In this document: positions 56,115 to 64,000 of the stretch, in pieces
How the letters are laid out: every line of letters begins with the position of its first letter
Numbering within the stretch: the first letter of the stretch is position 1
Assembly: GCF_900637545.1 (NCBI RefSeq)
Contig: NZ_LR134376.1
Span: forward strand, 3,057,001 to 3,121,000
Direction: 5' to 3'
DNA: 64,000 bases
DNA from: Aeromonas encheleia
GTDB lineage: Bacteria > Pseudomonadota > Gammaproteobacteria > Enterobacterales > Aeromonadaceae
The notes under the pieces: generated by a model
Database searches by the model: none
What the model was told of the DNA's origin: nothing
What the model saw: only the letters and a program-made list of their open reading frames with translations
Position numbers and translations under genes: made by a program

Positions 56115-56684
56115 CTAGGCATCGCTGCCCTCGCCCGGCAAACCGGGCAAGGGTTGTTGCAGCTCGGGATCCAGCTCGGGGAGCTGCTCCAGACTCTGCA
56201 GATTGAAATAGTCCAGAAAATCTCTGGTGGTGGCGAGCAGCTCGGGGCGACCCACCACCTCCTTGTGACCGACGCTGCGTACCCAGCCTCGATCCTTCAG
56301 GGTATTCACTATCTGGCTCGACACCGCCACCCCACGGATGGCTTCGATCTCGGCCCGGGTGATGGGCTGACGATAGGCGATCAGGGTCAGCGTCTCCATC
56401 ACGGCGCGGGAATAACGCGGCGCCCGCTCGCTCCACAGCCGGGAGAGCTCGTCGGCATACTCCTGGCGCGCCTGGAAGCGCCAGCCGGAGGCGACCTCCT
56501 TGAGCTCCACCCCGCGTGCGCTGTAATCCTGTTTCAGCTCGGCCAGCAGCAGCTGTACATAGCGGCCGGTGACCGGGTAGTCGGCCAGCACGCTGGCCTT
56601 GAGCTCGCTCGCGGTCAACGGGCGCCCGGCGACGAAGAGCGCGGCCTCGATTAGCGTCTTGAGCCGTTCAGCGGGCAGCGCCAC
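56115..56684 (-). CDS. scpB: Segregation and condensation protein ScpB
   Basis: A 189-aa winged-helix protein that, with ScpA and an SMC protein, organises chromosomes. Motifs: LKTLIEAALFVAGRPLTASE and AVMETLTLIAYRQPITRAEI, then IRGVAVSSQIVNTLKDRGW. The start is taken as GTG 56684 (VALPAERLKTL), as AGGAGG lies six bases upstream. A TTG at 56756 overlapping the scpA stop would add 24 atypical residues. Confidence 0.9.
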   Translation of the reverse strand: MALPAERLKTLIEAALFVAGRPLTASELKASVLADYPVTGRYVQLLLAELKQDYSARGVELKEVASGWRFQARQEYADELSRLWSERAPRYSRAVMETLTLIAYRQPITRAEIEAIRGVAVSSQIVNTLKDRGWVRSVGHKEVVGRPELLATTRDFLDYFNLQSLEQLPELDPELQQPLPGLPGEGSDA

Positions 56685-56752
56685 TGGTGCCCTCCTCACG
56701 CGGGTTTGCCAACACAACGGGCCGCTGGCGCGCTGGCGACCAGGAGGCTGAC

Positions 56753-57637
56753 TCAATGCACATGTTCACGCTTCCCCTCCTCCTCTGCACTGGCCAGGGC
56801 GAAATGGATAGGCCCAAGGGGTTCCGCCTGCAGGATCCAGATCAGGGACTCCTTGCACAGCTCCAGCAGGGCCAGAAAGGTCACTAACACCCCCATCCGC
56901 CCCTCCTCTGCCCTGAGCACCTGCTCCAGGCGCAGGGTCTGCCCCAGGGAGAGCATGGCGAGGATCTCGGCCATCCGCACCCGGGTCGGGATCTGCTCGC
57001 GGCGGATCTGGTGATGTTCGAAATGAGTCGCGCGTTTTACCACACTTTGCATGTAAAGGGCGAGCTCAACCAGTGAAACATCGGGTGCCAACGGCTTGAG
57101 GGCTCCAAAATCCGGCGGCAGGGCGGCGGCGAGATAGATCTCCCGCTCCACCCTCGGCAGCTCGTTCACCCGCTCGGCGCCGACCTTGAAACGCTCGTAC
57201 TCCTGCAACCGGCGAATGAGGGTGACGCGGGGATCTTCCCCCTCATCCTCCTCTTCCAGCTCCGGGGCCCTGGGCAGCAGCAGGCGGGATTTTATCTCCG
57301 CCAGCCAGGCCGCCATCAGCAGGTATTCGGCCGCCAGCTCCAGGTTGAGCCCCTGCATCAGCTCCACGTACTCCATGTACTGGGCGGTGATCTGCAGGAT
57401 CGGCAGGTTCAAAATGTCCAGCTGCTGGCGCCGGATGAGGTAGAGCAGCAGATCGAGCGGCCCCTCGAAGGTGTCGAGGAACACCTCCAGCGCATCGGGC
57501 GGAATAAACAAATCCTGGGGCAGCTCATGATAGGGCTGCCCCAGGACTTTGGCGATGGGCAGGGGAAGGCTTGCCTCCCCGCCCACACCCGGCGCCGGCG
57601 TCAGCAGCTCGGGTACGGGCTCGGCGGTATCACTCAA
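56753..57637 (-). CDS. scpA: Segregation and condensation protein ScpA (kleisin)
   Basis: The kleisin subunit of an SMC-ScpAB complex. The core begins at FLDTFEGPLDLLLYLIRRQQ, then LDILNLPILQITAQYMEYVE, and ends in the winged-helix LVTFLALLELCKESLIWILQ. No ATG lies near; TTG at 57637 overlapping the yciO stop is the best guess (294 aa). A GTG in PGVGGEASLP is an alternative. An unusual start codon is therefore likely. Confidence 0.85.
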   Translation of the reverse strand: MSDTAEPVPELLTPAPGVGGEASLPLPIAKVLGQPYHELPQDLFIPPDALEVFLDTFEGPLDLLLYLIRRQQLDILNLPILQITAQYMEYVELMQGLNLELAAEYLLMAAWLAEIKSRLLLPRAPELEEEDEGEDPRVTLIRRLQEYERFKVGAERVNELPRVEREIYLAAALPPDFGALKPLAPDVSLVELALYMQSVVKRATHFEHHQIRREQIPTRVRMAEILAMLSLGQTLRLEQVLRAEEGRMGVLVTFLALLELCKESLIWILQAEPLGPIHFALASAEEEGKREHVH

Positions 57638-58250
57638 ACGGCGTGGGATCCCCGGCACCGCGACGGCGCAGCACGGGCTCGTCGTCGGAGAAGTCCACCA
57701 CTGTGGTGGGCTGCTCGCCCAGATAGCCACCGTTGACCACCAGATCCAGCTGCTTGCCGAGCTTGTCGAAGATCTCTTCCGGATCGAACTCGGCCATCTC
57801 GGAGCCCGGCAGGATCAGGGTGGTGGAGAGCAGCGGCTCGCCGAGCCCCTCCAGCAGGGCCAGCGCTATGTTGTTGGCCGGCACCCGGATGCCGATGGTC
57901 TTCTTCTTCTCGTTCATCAGCCGGCGCGGTACTTCCTTGGTGGCCTTGAAGATGAAGGTGTAGGCGCCGGGGGTATTGTTCTTGACCAGCCGAAACGCCG
58001 TGTTGTCCACCTTGGCATAGGTGGAGATCTCGGAGAGATCCCGGCACACCAGGGTGAAGTCGTGGGTCGGATCGATGCGGCGGATGCGGCAGATGCGCTC
58101 CAGCGCGTCCTTGTTACCCATCTGACAACCCAGGGCGTAGCCGGAGTCGGTGGGATAGGCGATGACGCCCCCGTTTTGCAGGATCTGAACCGCCTGGCCG
58201 ATGAGGCGGACCTGGGGATTATCCGGATGTACGTAAAAATGCTGACTCAT
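57630..58250 (-). CDS. yciO: YciO, Sua5/YrdC/YciO family protein
   Basis: A 206-aa protein, identical in length to E. coli YciO. The YrdC-type fold carries GGVIAYPTDSGYALGCQ, IRRIDPTHDFTLVCRDL and IGIRVPANNIALALLEGL. TsaC/YrdC relatives make threonylcarbamoyl-AMP for tRNA t6A; YciO's own role is not settled. ATG 58250 (MSQHFYVHPDNPQVR) matches the family start. It overlaps scpA. Confidence 0.92.
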   Translation of the reverse strand: MSQHFYVHPDNPQVRLIGQAVQILQNGGVIAYPTDSGYALGCQMGNKDALERICRIRRIDPTHDFTLVCRDLSEISTYAKVDNTAFRLVKNNTPGAYTFIFKATKEVPRRLMNEKKKTIGIRVPANNIALALLEGLGEPLLSTTLILPGSEMAEFDPEEIFDKLGKQLDLVVNGGYLGEQPTTVVDFSDDEPVLRRRGAGDPTPFE

Positions 58251-58401
58251 AAACTGTTCTCGCGATAGCGACAGGGCAGGCCTGCCTGTAATTCCCAAAC
58301 TAGAGCATGGTCACGGGCCCCTTGGCCCATGACACTACCTTAACCCCTTTGACGCAGACTCGCTCGCGCCGAAGGTCGAACCCGCCGGATCCGCGCCGCC
58401 G

Positions 58402-59283
58402 TCAGCGGCTGGCCAGCAGGCTGGCATGCTCCTCGGTGGTGAGACCGAAATGGCCGGGATACCCCAGCCAGAGTGGCATGCCCTCTTTGGGCAGCCAGAG
58501 GTGGCGGCCCAGCTCGGTCCAGTTGGAGGGGAAATGAAAATCCGATCCCACCGAAATGTAAAGATCGTGCTCCTTGGCCCACTGGCCCAGGTTGGCCCGC
58601 TCCTGGGGACTCTGCTGGGGCAAGGAGACCTCCATGGCATCCCCCCCGGCGGCCTTGAAGGCCACCAGCAACCGCTTGATCCACTTGGCGGTGAGGCCAT
58701 AACGGCTGGGGTGCGCCAGCACCGCCAGGCCGCCGGCGCCATGAATGGCCTCGATGGCAACCGCCATCTCGAGCCACTCGGCAGGCACATAGCCCTTGTT
58801 GCCCCGGCTCAGGTATTTCTTGAATACCTTCTGCATGGTGTCGGCCACCCCGCGCGCCATCAGCACCCGGGCAAAATGGGCGCGGGTCACGGCGGCGTCA
58901 CCGGCCAGGGCCTTGGCCTCTTCGTAGGTGCCAGGCAGCTGGCACTTCTCCAGACGGCGCCCTATCTCCTCGGCGCGCGCCTCGCGGCGGGCCAGCTGGG
59001 CGGCCAGAAAGGCCATCAGTTGCGGATTTTTTTCATCCACTCCCAGCGCCACTATATGAATCTCGTGATGCTCCCAACCGGTGGAGATCTCGACCCCGCT
59101 CACCAGCCGCAGCGGCAACTGCTCGGCTTTGATCGTTGCGCGGATCTCATCAAGCCCGGCGAGGGTATCGTGGTCAGTGACCGCTAACACCTCGACCCCT
59201 TTCTCGGCGGCGCGTCGCACCAGGTCACGGGGTGTCAGCACCCCGTCGGAGGCGGTGGTATGACAGTGAAGATCGAATCTCAT
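58402..59283 (-). CDS. rnmA: RNase AM (YciV/TrpH), PHP-domain 5'-3' exonuclease
   Basis: A 293-aa PHP-family enzyme. N-terminal metal site RFDLHCHTTASDGVLTPRDL, then AVTDHDTLAGLDEI; a later AVLAHPSRYGLTAKWIKRL and VGSDFHFPSNWTELG complete the PHP motifs. E. coli RnmA trims the 5' end of 23S and other rRNAs and degrades short RNA. It lies divergent from the trp operon, as in E. coli where the gene is also called trpH. Confidence 0.92.
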   Translation of the reverse strand: MRFDLHCHTTASDGVLTPRDLVRRAAEKGVEVLAVTDHDTLAGLDEIRATIKAEQLPLRLVSGVEISTGWEHHEIHIVALGVDEKNPQLMAFLAAQLARREARAEEIGRRLEKCQLPGTYEEAKALAGDAAVTRAHFARVLMARGVADTMQKVFKKYLSRGNKGYVPAEWLEMAVAIEAIHGAGGLAVLAHPSRYGLTAKWIKRLLVAFKAAGGDAMEVSLPQQSPQERANLGQWAKEHDLYISVGSDFHFPSNWTELGRHLWLPKEGMPLWLGYPGHFGLTTEEHASLLASR

Positions 59284-59341
59284 CGGCTTATTTCGCTCTC
59301 ATGAACAGGCCACTTTGGAAAAAAGAAGGCAAAAAAGCGAC

Positions 59342-59370
59342 TTGACTTGGCCGCGGCTTTATCGTTTTCT
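59342..59370 (+). promoter_or_regulatory. Candidate trp operon promoter
   Basis: TTGACT at 59342 and TTTTCT at 59365 with a 17-base spacer, 43 bases before trpL. The -10 is poor, and I did not find a convincing TrpR palindrome. Confidence 0.35.
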
Positions 59371-59412
59371 GTAGACACTTCAACTGCAAACAGAACGTTA
59401 CAGGATTCTATC

Positions 59413-59463
59413 ATGCAAACGACAATCACCCTGAACCAGAACTGGTGGTGGCACATTCCCTAA
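59413..59463 (+). CDS. trpL: trp operon leader peptide
   Basis: A 16-codon peptide MQTTITLNQNWWWHIP with three consecutive Trp codons (TGG TGG TGG). AGGATTCTATC precedes the ATG. Stalling at the Trp codons under Trp starvation favours the antiterminator and allows trpE transcription. Confidence 0.95.
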   Translation: MQTTITLNQNWWWHIP

Positions 59464-59525
59464 CATGCGGGCGTGTGGTCGTTGCTGTACCTGTAATCTG
59501 ACAGCAAATTAAGAACCCAGAGAAA

Positions 59526-59554
59526 AAGCCCGCTGACCCCAGCGGGCTTTTTTA
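59526..59554 (+). terminator. trp attenuator
   Basis: Stem AAGCCCGCT/AGCGGGCTT with loop GACCCC, then T6. It lies 62 bases after the trpL stop and 170 before trpE. The intervening segment supplies competing hairpins. Confidence 0.9.
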
Positions 59555-59724
59555 TTATCCGGCAAATGGACATGTGATGAAACCGAGAATTCAGACCAGC
59601 ACACAGACCTGGCGATGGCGACCCTACTGAAACCGCCTGAACCACCTTAATTTTCAAGGCATTTTTTCGAGGTATGCAACGTCATGAATATCGGTCATCA
59701 CCATCTCACGCAAGGGAACGCATT

Positions 59725-61389
59725 ATGACAGCCAGCAAGACCCGGTTATCCCTGGGCGAATTCGATACCCTCAGGCTCAATGCCCCCTATGTCACCGATC
59801 CCCTGGCGCTCTACAGCCAGCTGTGCCAGGGCCGCCCCAACAACCTGTTGCTGGAATCGGTAGAGATCGACTCCAAGGCCGGCACCCAGAGCCTGCTGCT
59901 GGTGGACGCCTGCCTGCGCATCGAGTGCCGTGGCCGCACCGTGCAGGTACGCGCCCTCAACGACAACGGCGCCCAGCTGCAGACCCTGCTCGGCGAGCAG
60001 CTGCCGGCCCTGATCCGCCGCAGCCTGGTGAAGGGGGAGCTGCACCTCGAGTTCCCGGCCTCCGATCGGGAGCTTGACGAAGACAGCCGCCTCAAGGGTA
60101 TCAGCGTGCTGGACGTGCTGCGCACCCTGCAACAGCAACTGCAATGCCCAGTAGGTAAAGAAGCGCTGTTCATGGCCGGCAGCTTCGCCTACGACCTCAT
60201 CGCCTCGTTCGAGGATCTGCCAGAAGTACCGGAAGGCAGCAACGACTGCCCCGACTACTGCTTCTATGTGGCCGAGACCCTGATCACCATAGATCACATC
60301 AAACAGAGCACCCAGCTGGTGGCCTGCCTGTTTGGCGGTAACAGTGGCGACGACGAGCAGGAAGAGAGCCAGCAGGAGGCGCGCTACGCTCGTCTGCTCA
60401 GCCGGCTCGAGAGCTTCAAGCAAGCCTGTCAGCAGCCACAACCCCGGCCGCAGACGACCCAGCCGCTGACCGGCGCGCTCTGCGTCGACAAGAGCGACAA
60501 GCAGTTCTGCGCCGAGGTGGAGAGGCTCAAGGGCTTCATCCGCCGGGGCGACATCTTCCAGGTGGTGCCCTCACGCAGCTTCTCCCTGCCCTGCCCCGAG
60601 CCCATCGCCGCCTACCGCCGCCTCAAGCAGACCAACCCCAGCCCCTACATGTTCTACGTGCAGGATGAGGGCTTCACCCTGTTTGGCGCCTCGCCGGAGA
60701 GCGCGGTCAAGTTTGAAGCCGCCAGCCGCCAGGTGGAGATGTACCCAATCGCCGGCACCCGCCGCCGTGGCCTCAATCCGGATGGCAGCATCAACCTGGA
60801 TCTGGATGGCCGCATCGAGCTGGAGCTGCGCCAGGACGAGAAGGAGGTGGCCGAACACCTGATGCTGGTGGATCTCGGCCGCAACGACATCGCCCGCATC
60901 TCCGAGCCGGGCACCCGCTACGTGAAGGACCTGCTCAAGGTGGATCGCTACAGCCACGTGATGCACCTGGTCTCCCGGGTGGTCGGCACCCTGAGAGCCG
61001 ACCTCGATGCCCTGCACGCCTATCAGGCCTGCATGAACATGGGCACCCTCACCGGCGCCCCCAAGCTGCGCGCCAGCGAGCTCATTCGCGCCGTGGAAGG
61101 TCGCAGACGGGGCAGCTACGGCGGCGCCGTCGGCTATCTCAACGGCGTAGGCGAGATGGACACCTGCATCGTGATCCGCTCCGCCTTCGTCAAGGAGGGC
61201 GTGGCCCATGTCCAGGCCGGTGCCGGCGTGGTCTATGACTCCAAGCCCCAGATGGAAGCGGACGAAACCCGTGCCAAGGCCGCCGCCGTGCTGGCCGCCA
61301 TCGCCGCCAGCCATGGCACCTCCCTGCAGGCCCTCAGCCTGCAAGAACACCAGCAGTCCGAGAAAACCAAGGCGGCGCGCCATGACTAA
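59725..61389 (+). CDS. trpE: Anthranilate synthase component I
   Basis: A 554-aa enzyme that makes anthranilate from chorismate with ammonia from TrpG. Feedback site LLLESVEID near residue 40; catalytic parts FIRRGDIFQVVPSRSFSLPC, FLFGASPESAVKF-type LFGASPESAV, and GTLTGAPKLRASELI. Longer than E. coli TrpE (520 aa) because of an insertion near LFGGNSGDDEQEESQQ and a C-terminal tail. ATG 59725 with AAGGGA upstream. It overlaps trpG by 8 bases. Confidence 0.96.
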   Translation: MTASKTRLSLGEFDTLRLNAPYVTDPLALYSQLCQGRPNNLLLESVEIDSKAGTQSLLLVDACLRIECRGRTVQVRALNDNGAQLQTLLGEQLPALIRRSLVKGELHLEFPASDRELDEDSRLKGISVLDVLRTLQQQLQCPVGKEALFMAGSFAYDLIASFEDLPEVPEGSNDCPDYCFYVAETLITIDHIKQSTQLVACLFGGNSGDDEQEESQQEARYARLLSRLESFKQACQQPQPRPQTTQPLTGALCVDKSDKQFCAEVERLKGFIRRGDIFQVVPSRSFSLPCPEPIAAYRRLKQTNPSPYMFYVQDEGFTLFGASPESAVKFEAASRQVEMYPIAGTRRRGLNPDGSINLDLDGRIELELRQDEKEVAEHLMLVDLGRNDIARISEPGTRYVKDLLKVDRYSHVMHLVSRVVGTLRADLDALHAYQACMNMGTLTGAPKLRASELIRAVEGRRRGSYGGAVGYLNGVGEMDTCIVIRSAFVKEGVAHVQAGAGVVYDSKPQMEADETRAKAAAVLAAIAASHGTSLQALSLQEHQQSEKTKAARHD

Positions 61390-61981
61390 CATCTTCCTGC
61401 TCGATAACTTCGATTCGTTCACTTATAACCTGGTGGATCAGTTCCGCACCCTCGGCTACCCGGTGCGCATCTACCGCAACAGCCTGCCGGCGACCCGCAT
61501 CATGCAGGAGATCGAAGCCTGTGACGGGGATGCGGTGCTGGTGCTCTCGCCGGGGCCGGGCGCCCCCCACGAGGCCGGCTGCCTCATCGATCTCATCAAG
61601 CTGGCCCGCGGCCGGGTGCCGATCCTCGGCATCTGCCTCGGTCATCAGGCGCTGTGCGAAGCCTATGGCGGCACCGTCGGCGCGGCGGAGGAGATAGTCC
61701 ACGGCAAGCGCTCCCTCATCGAGCACCATGGCCACGGCGCCTTCGCCGGCCTGCCGAGCCCGCTGCCGGTGGCCCGTTACCACTCGCTGGTCGCCACCTA
61801 TGTGCCGGAAGAGCTGCAGGTGATTGCCCACTACCAGGGCATGCCCATGGCCATCGAGCAACGGGACGAGCGGGTGCTGGGCTTCCAGTTCCACCCGGAA
61901 TCCATCATGACCAGCGAAGGGGCCCGCCTGCTCACCCAGGCGCTCGCCCATATCACCCGCCCAGAAAGCCACGTGCGGTAA
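61382..61981 (+). CDS. trpG: Anthranilate synthase component II (glutamine amidotransferase)
   Basis: A 199-aa class I amidotransferase. The triad is Cys85 in GICLGHQAL and His171/Glu173 in FQFHPESIM. It supplies ammonia to TrpE. Unlike E. coli, where TrpG is fused to TrpD, the two are separate genes here, as in Vibrio. Translation is coupled to trpE by the overlap. Confidence 0.96.
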   Translation: MTNIFLLDNFDSFTYNLVDQFRTLGYPVRIYRNSLPATRIMQEIEACDGDAVLVLSPGPGAPHEAGCLIDLIKLARGRVPILGICLGHQALCEAYGGTVGAAEEIVHGKRSLIEHHGHGAFAGLPSPLPVARYHSLVATYVPEELQVIAHYQGMPMAIEQRDERVLGFQFHPESIMTSEGARLLTQALAHITRPESHVR

Positions 61982-61990
61982 GGAGACCCC

Positions 61991-63004
61991 ATGCATCATC
62001 ATCTCAACACCCTCTATCAGGGGCAGTCTCTCTCCCGCGACGAAGCCCGTGACGCCTTCGGTCAGGTGGTACGCGGCGAAGTGGATCCCATCGTGCTCGC
62101 CAGCCTGCTCACCGCCCTCAAGCTCAAGGGGGAGACCCCGGAGGAGATCGCCGGTGCCGCCGACGCCCTGCTGGCCGAGGCCCGTCCCTTCCCGCGCCCT
62201 GACTACGCCTTCTGCGACATCGTCGGCACCGGCGGTGATGGCCTCAACACCATCAACGTCTCCACCACCTCGGCGCTGGTCGCCGCCGCCTGCGGCCTGA
62301 AAGTGGCCAAGCACGGCAACCGCTCGGTCTCGAGCAAGTCGGGCTCCAGCGATCTGCTGGACAAGATGGGCATCAGGCTCGACATGAGCCCTGAGCTGGC
62401 CCGCCGCTGTCTGGACGAGCTCGGCATCTGCTTCCTGTTCGCCCCCCAGTATCACGCCGGGGTGCGCCACGCCATGCCGGTGCGTCAGGCCTTGAAAACC
62501 AGGACGCTGTTCAACGTCTTGGGGCCGCTTATCAACCCCGCCCGCCCCAGCTACCAACTGATGGGAGTCTATGCCCCCGAGCTGGTGCGCCCCATCGCCG
62601 AAACCCTGCTGGCACTGGGACTGAAAACCGGTATGGTGGTACACGGCGCCGGGCTGGACGAGGTGGCCATCCACGGCCCGACCCAGGTGGCCGAGATCCG
62701 TGACGGTGAGATCCGTGAGTACCTGCTCACCCCGGCCGACTTTGGCCTCGAGACCTACCCGGTCAGCGCCATTCAAGGGGGGGAGCCGGAAGAGAATCGC
62801 GCCATCACCGCCGCCATCCTGGCCGGCGAAGGCAGCCCGGCCCACAACGCCGCCATCGCCGCCAATGTGGCGCCGCTGCTGGTGATGGCGGGCAAGGCCC
62901 CGGACTTCAAGCAGGCCGCCGCCCTGGTGCTGGCCAAGCTGGCCAGCGGCGAGACCAGCGCGCTCGCCCAGGCACTCGCCACCCTGAGCCATCAGGAGGC
63001 ATGA
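61991..63004 (+). CDS. trpD: Anthranilate phosphoribosyltransferase
   Basis: A 337-aa enzyme that joins anthranilate and PRPP. Signature motifs: [20 protein letters not shown] with the PRPP loop (residues 79-84), and [21 protein letters not shown] free-standing form (no fused amidotransferase). AGGAGA lies before the ATG. Confidence 0.96.
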   Translation: MHHHLNTLYQGQSLSRDEARDAFGQVVRGEVDPIVLASLLTALKLKGETPEEIAGAADALLAEARPFPRPDYAFCDIVGTGGDGLNTINVSTTSALVAAACGLKVAKHGNRSVSSKSGSSDLLDKMGIRLDMSPELARRCLDELGICFLFAPQYHAGVRHAMPVRQALKTRTLFNVLGPLINPARPSYQLMGVYAPELVRPIAETLLALGLKTGMVVHGAGLDEVAIHGPTQVAEIRDGEIREYLLTPADFGLETYPVSAIQGGEPEENRAITAAILAGEGSPAHNAAIAANVAPLLVMAGKAPDFKQAAALVLAKLASGETSALAQALATLSHQEA

Positions 63005-64000
63005 TGCCAGTCACCGCTCAGCACAGCGCCCAACAAGAGAGCCCACAAGGCAGTAGCCAGCTTCGCAAGGATAACGAGATGTCAGACCTTATTGCCCCCC
63101 ATGGCTTCCTGAACATGGCCTCCATCAACCAGACCATACTCGGCAAGATAGTGGCCGCCAAACAGGCGTGGGTGGCGGCCCGCCAGCAGGCGCAGCCGCT
63201 GGAGAGCTTCCAGGCCGCGCTCACTCCAAGCGATCGGGACTTCGAGGGGCAACTTCGCACCGGCGGCACCCGCTTTATTCTCGAATGCAAGAAGGCCTCC
63301 CCCTCCAAGGGGTTGATCCGCAATGACTTCGATCTGGAGGCCATCGCCGACGTCTATGGCCGTTACGCCACCGCCATCTCGGTGCTGACCGACGAGAAGT
63401 TCTTCCAGGGGGATTTCGCCTTCCTGCCAAGAGTGCGGGCCAGGGTCAGCCAACCGGTGCTGTGCAAGGACTTCATGATCGACCCCTATCAGGTCTATCT
63501 GGCTCGCCACTATCAGGCGGACGCCATCCTGCTGATGCTCTCGGTGCTCACCGACGAGGGCTACCGCGCCCTGTTCAAGGTTGCCAAGGAGCTGGGCCTC
63601 GGGGTGCTGACCGAGGTGAGCAACGAAGAGGAGCTGACCCGCGCCATCGCCCTGGGGGCGCCGGTGATCGGCATCAATAACCGAGACCTGCGCGATCTCA
63701 GCGTGGATCTCGCCCGCACCGGCCAGCTGGCCGCCGACATTCCCGCCGATCGCGTGGTGATCAGCGAATCCGGCATCCGGGATCGCAGCCAGGTCGCCCG
63801 CCTGCGCCAGCATGCCAAGGGCTTCCTGGTAGGCTCCTCCTTGATGGAGGAGGCGGATCTGGAGGCCGCGGTGCGCAAGCTCACCCTCGGCCAGAACAAG
63901 GTGTGTGGCCTGACCCGCGCCGAAGATGCCGCCGCCGCCCATCAGGCAGGTGCGGTATTTGGCGGCCTTATCTTCGTGGCCAAGAGCCCGCGCTACGTGG
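63004..64000 (+). CDS. trpCF: Bifunctional TrpCF (indole-3-glycerol-phosphate synthase / phosphoribosylanthranilate isomerase), 3' truncated
   Basis: The frame stays open to the window end (332 codons). The TrpC part runs from TRFILECKKASPSKGLIRND through LCKDFMIDPYQVYLARHYQA and VISESGIRDRSQV. The TrpF part begins at NKVCGLTRAEDAAAAHQAGA, so both enzymes are fused as in enteric bacteria. The start could be ATG 63001 or 63004 next to AGGAGG, overlapping trpD, or ATG 63079 (MSDLIAPHGF), which fits the family length better. Confidence 0.93.
   Translation, partial: MPVTAQHSAQQESPQGSSQLRKDNEMSDLIAPHGFLNMASINQTILGKIVAAKQAWVAARQQAQPLESFQAALTPSDRDFEGQLRTGGTRFILECKKASPSKGLIRNDFDLEAIADVYGRYATAISVLTDEKFFQGDFAFLPRVRARVSQPVLCKDFMIDPYQVYLARHYQADAILLMLSVLTDEGYRALFKVAKELGLGVLTEVSNEEELTRAIALGAPVIGINNRDLRDLSVDLARTGQLAADIPADRVVISESGIRDRSQVARLRQHAKGFLVGSSLMEEADLEAAVRKLTLGQNKVCGLTRAEDAAAAHQAGAVFGGLIFVAKSPRYV

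Overview
The window is GC-rich gammaproteobacterial chromosome. Gene content points to Aeromonas: an asc/acr/aop/exs type III secretion system (T3SS), an AheABC-type efflux locus with its TetR regulator, and a trp operon with a fused trpCF. Species cannot be fixed from the sequence alone; the A. hydrophila/dhakensis/veronii group is the natural guess.

Left arm (1-11214, core genes). A hexR 3' part and pykA with a HexR-like operator between them; a two-gene RND pump (adaptor plus permease, minus strand); a psrA-fadE fatty-acid operon (minus strand) with a PsrA-type palindrome; a noncoding stretch with two opposed intrinsic terminators; the PHP phosphatase ycdX; and tRNA-Thr(CGT).

Scar zone (11215-14174). 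A 5' fragment of an ndvB-like cyclic beta-glucan synthase gene is broken by an IS3-family (IS2-like) element of about 1.33 kb. The far side of the element does not resume ndvB, so DNA has been lost or rearranged. A short C-terminal ORF fragment and a 4 x 7 bp tandem repeat follow.

T3SS island (14175-45210). Four minus-strand blocks lie left of a central divergent promoter: aopN-acr1-acr2-ascX-ascY-acrD-acrR-acrG-acrV-acrH-aopB-aopD (export gate, gatekeeper, translocon, needle tip); exsC-exsE-exsB-exsA (regulatory cascade and pilotin); exsD-ascB to ascL (antiactivator, secretin, rings, needle, stator); and an ExoU-like phospholipase with its chaperone. To the right on the plus strand, ascN-O-P-Q-R-S-T-U encode ATPase, stalk, ruler, C-ring and export gate. 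Distal to ascU come a chaperone plus a putative HExxH metalloprotease effector that I cannot match to a named effector, and a small gene remnant followed by another chaperone. At least five transcription units share an A-rich element placed 46-47 bases upstream of a -10 hexamer, consistent with ExsA-activated promoters.

Right arm (45255-64000, core genes). aheC-aheB-aheA (minus) with an AcrR-type 24-bp operator and divergent aheR; a methyltransferase; a dicarboxylate/amino-acid:cation symporter; tesB; rluB; scpB-scpA-yciO; rnmA (yciV); and the trp operon with leader peptide and attenuator (trpL-E-G-D-CF, truncated by the window end). No CRISPR array, rRNA, prophage or plasmid origin was seen.
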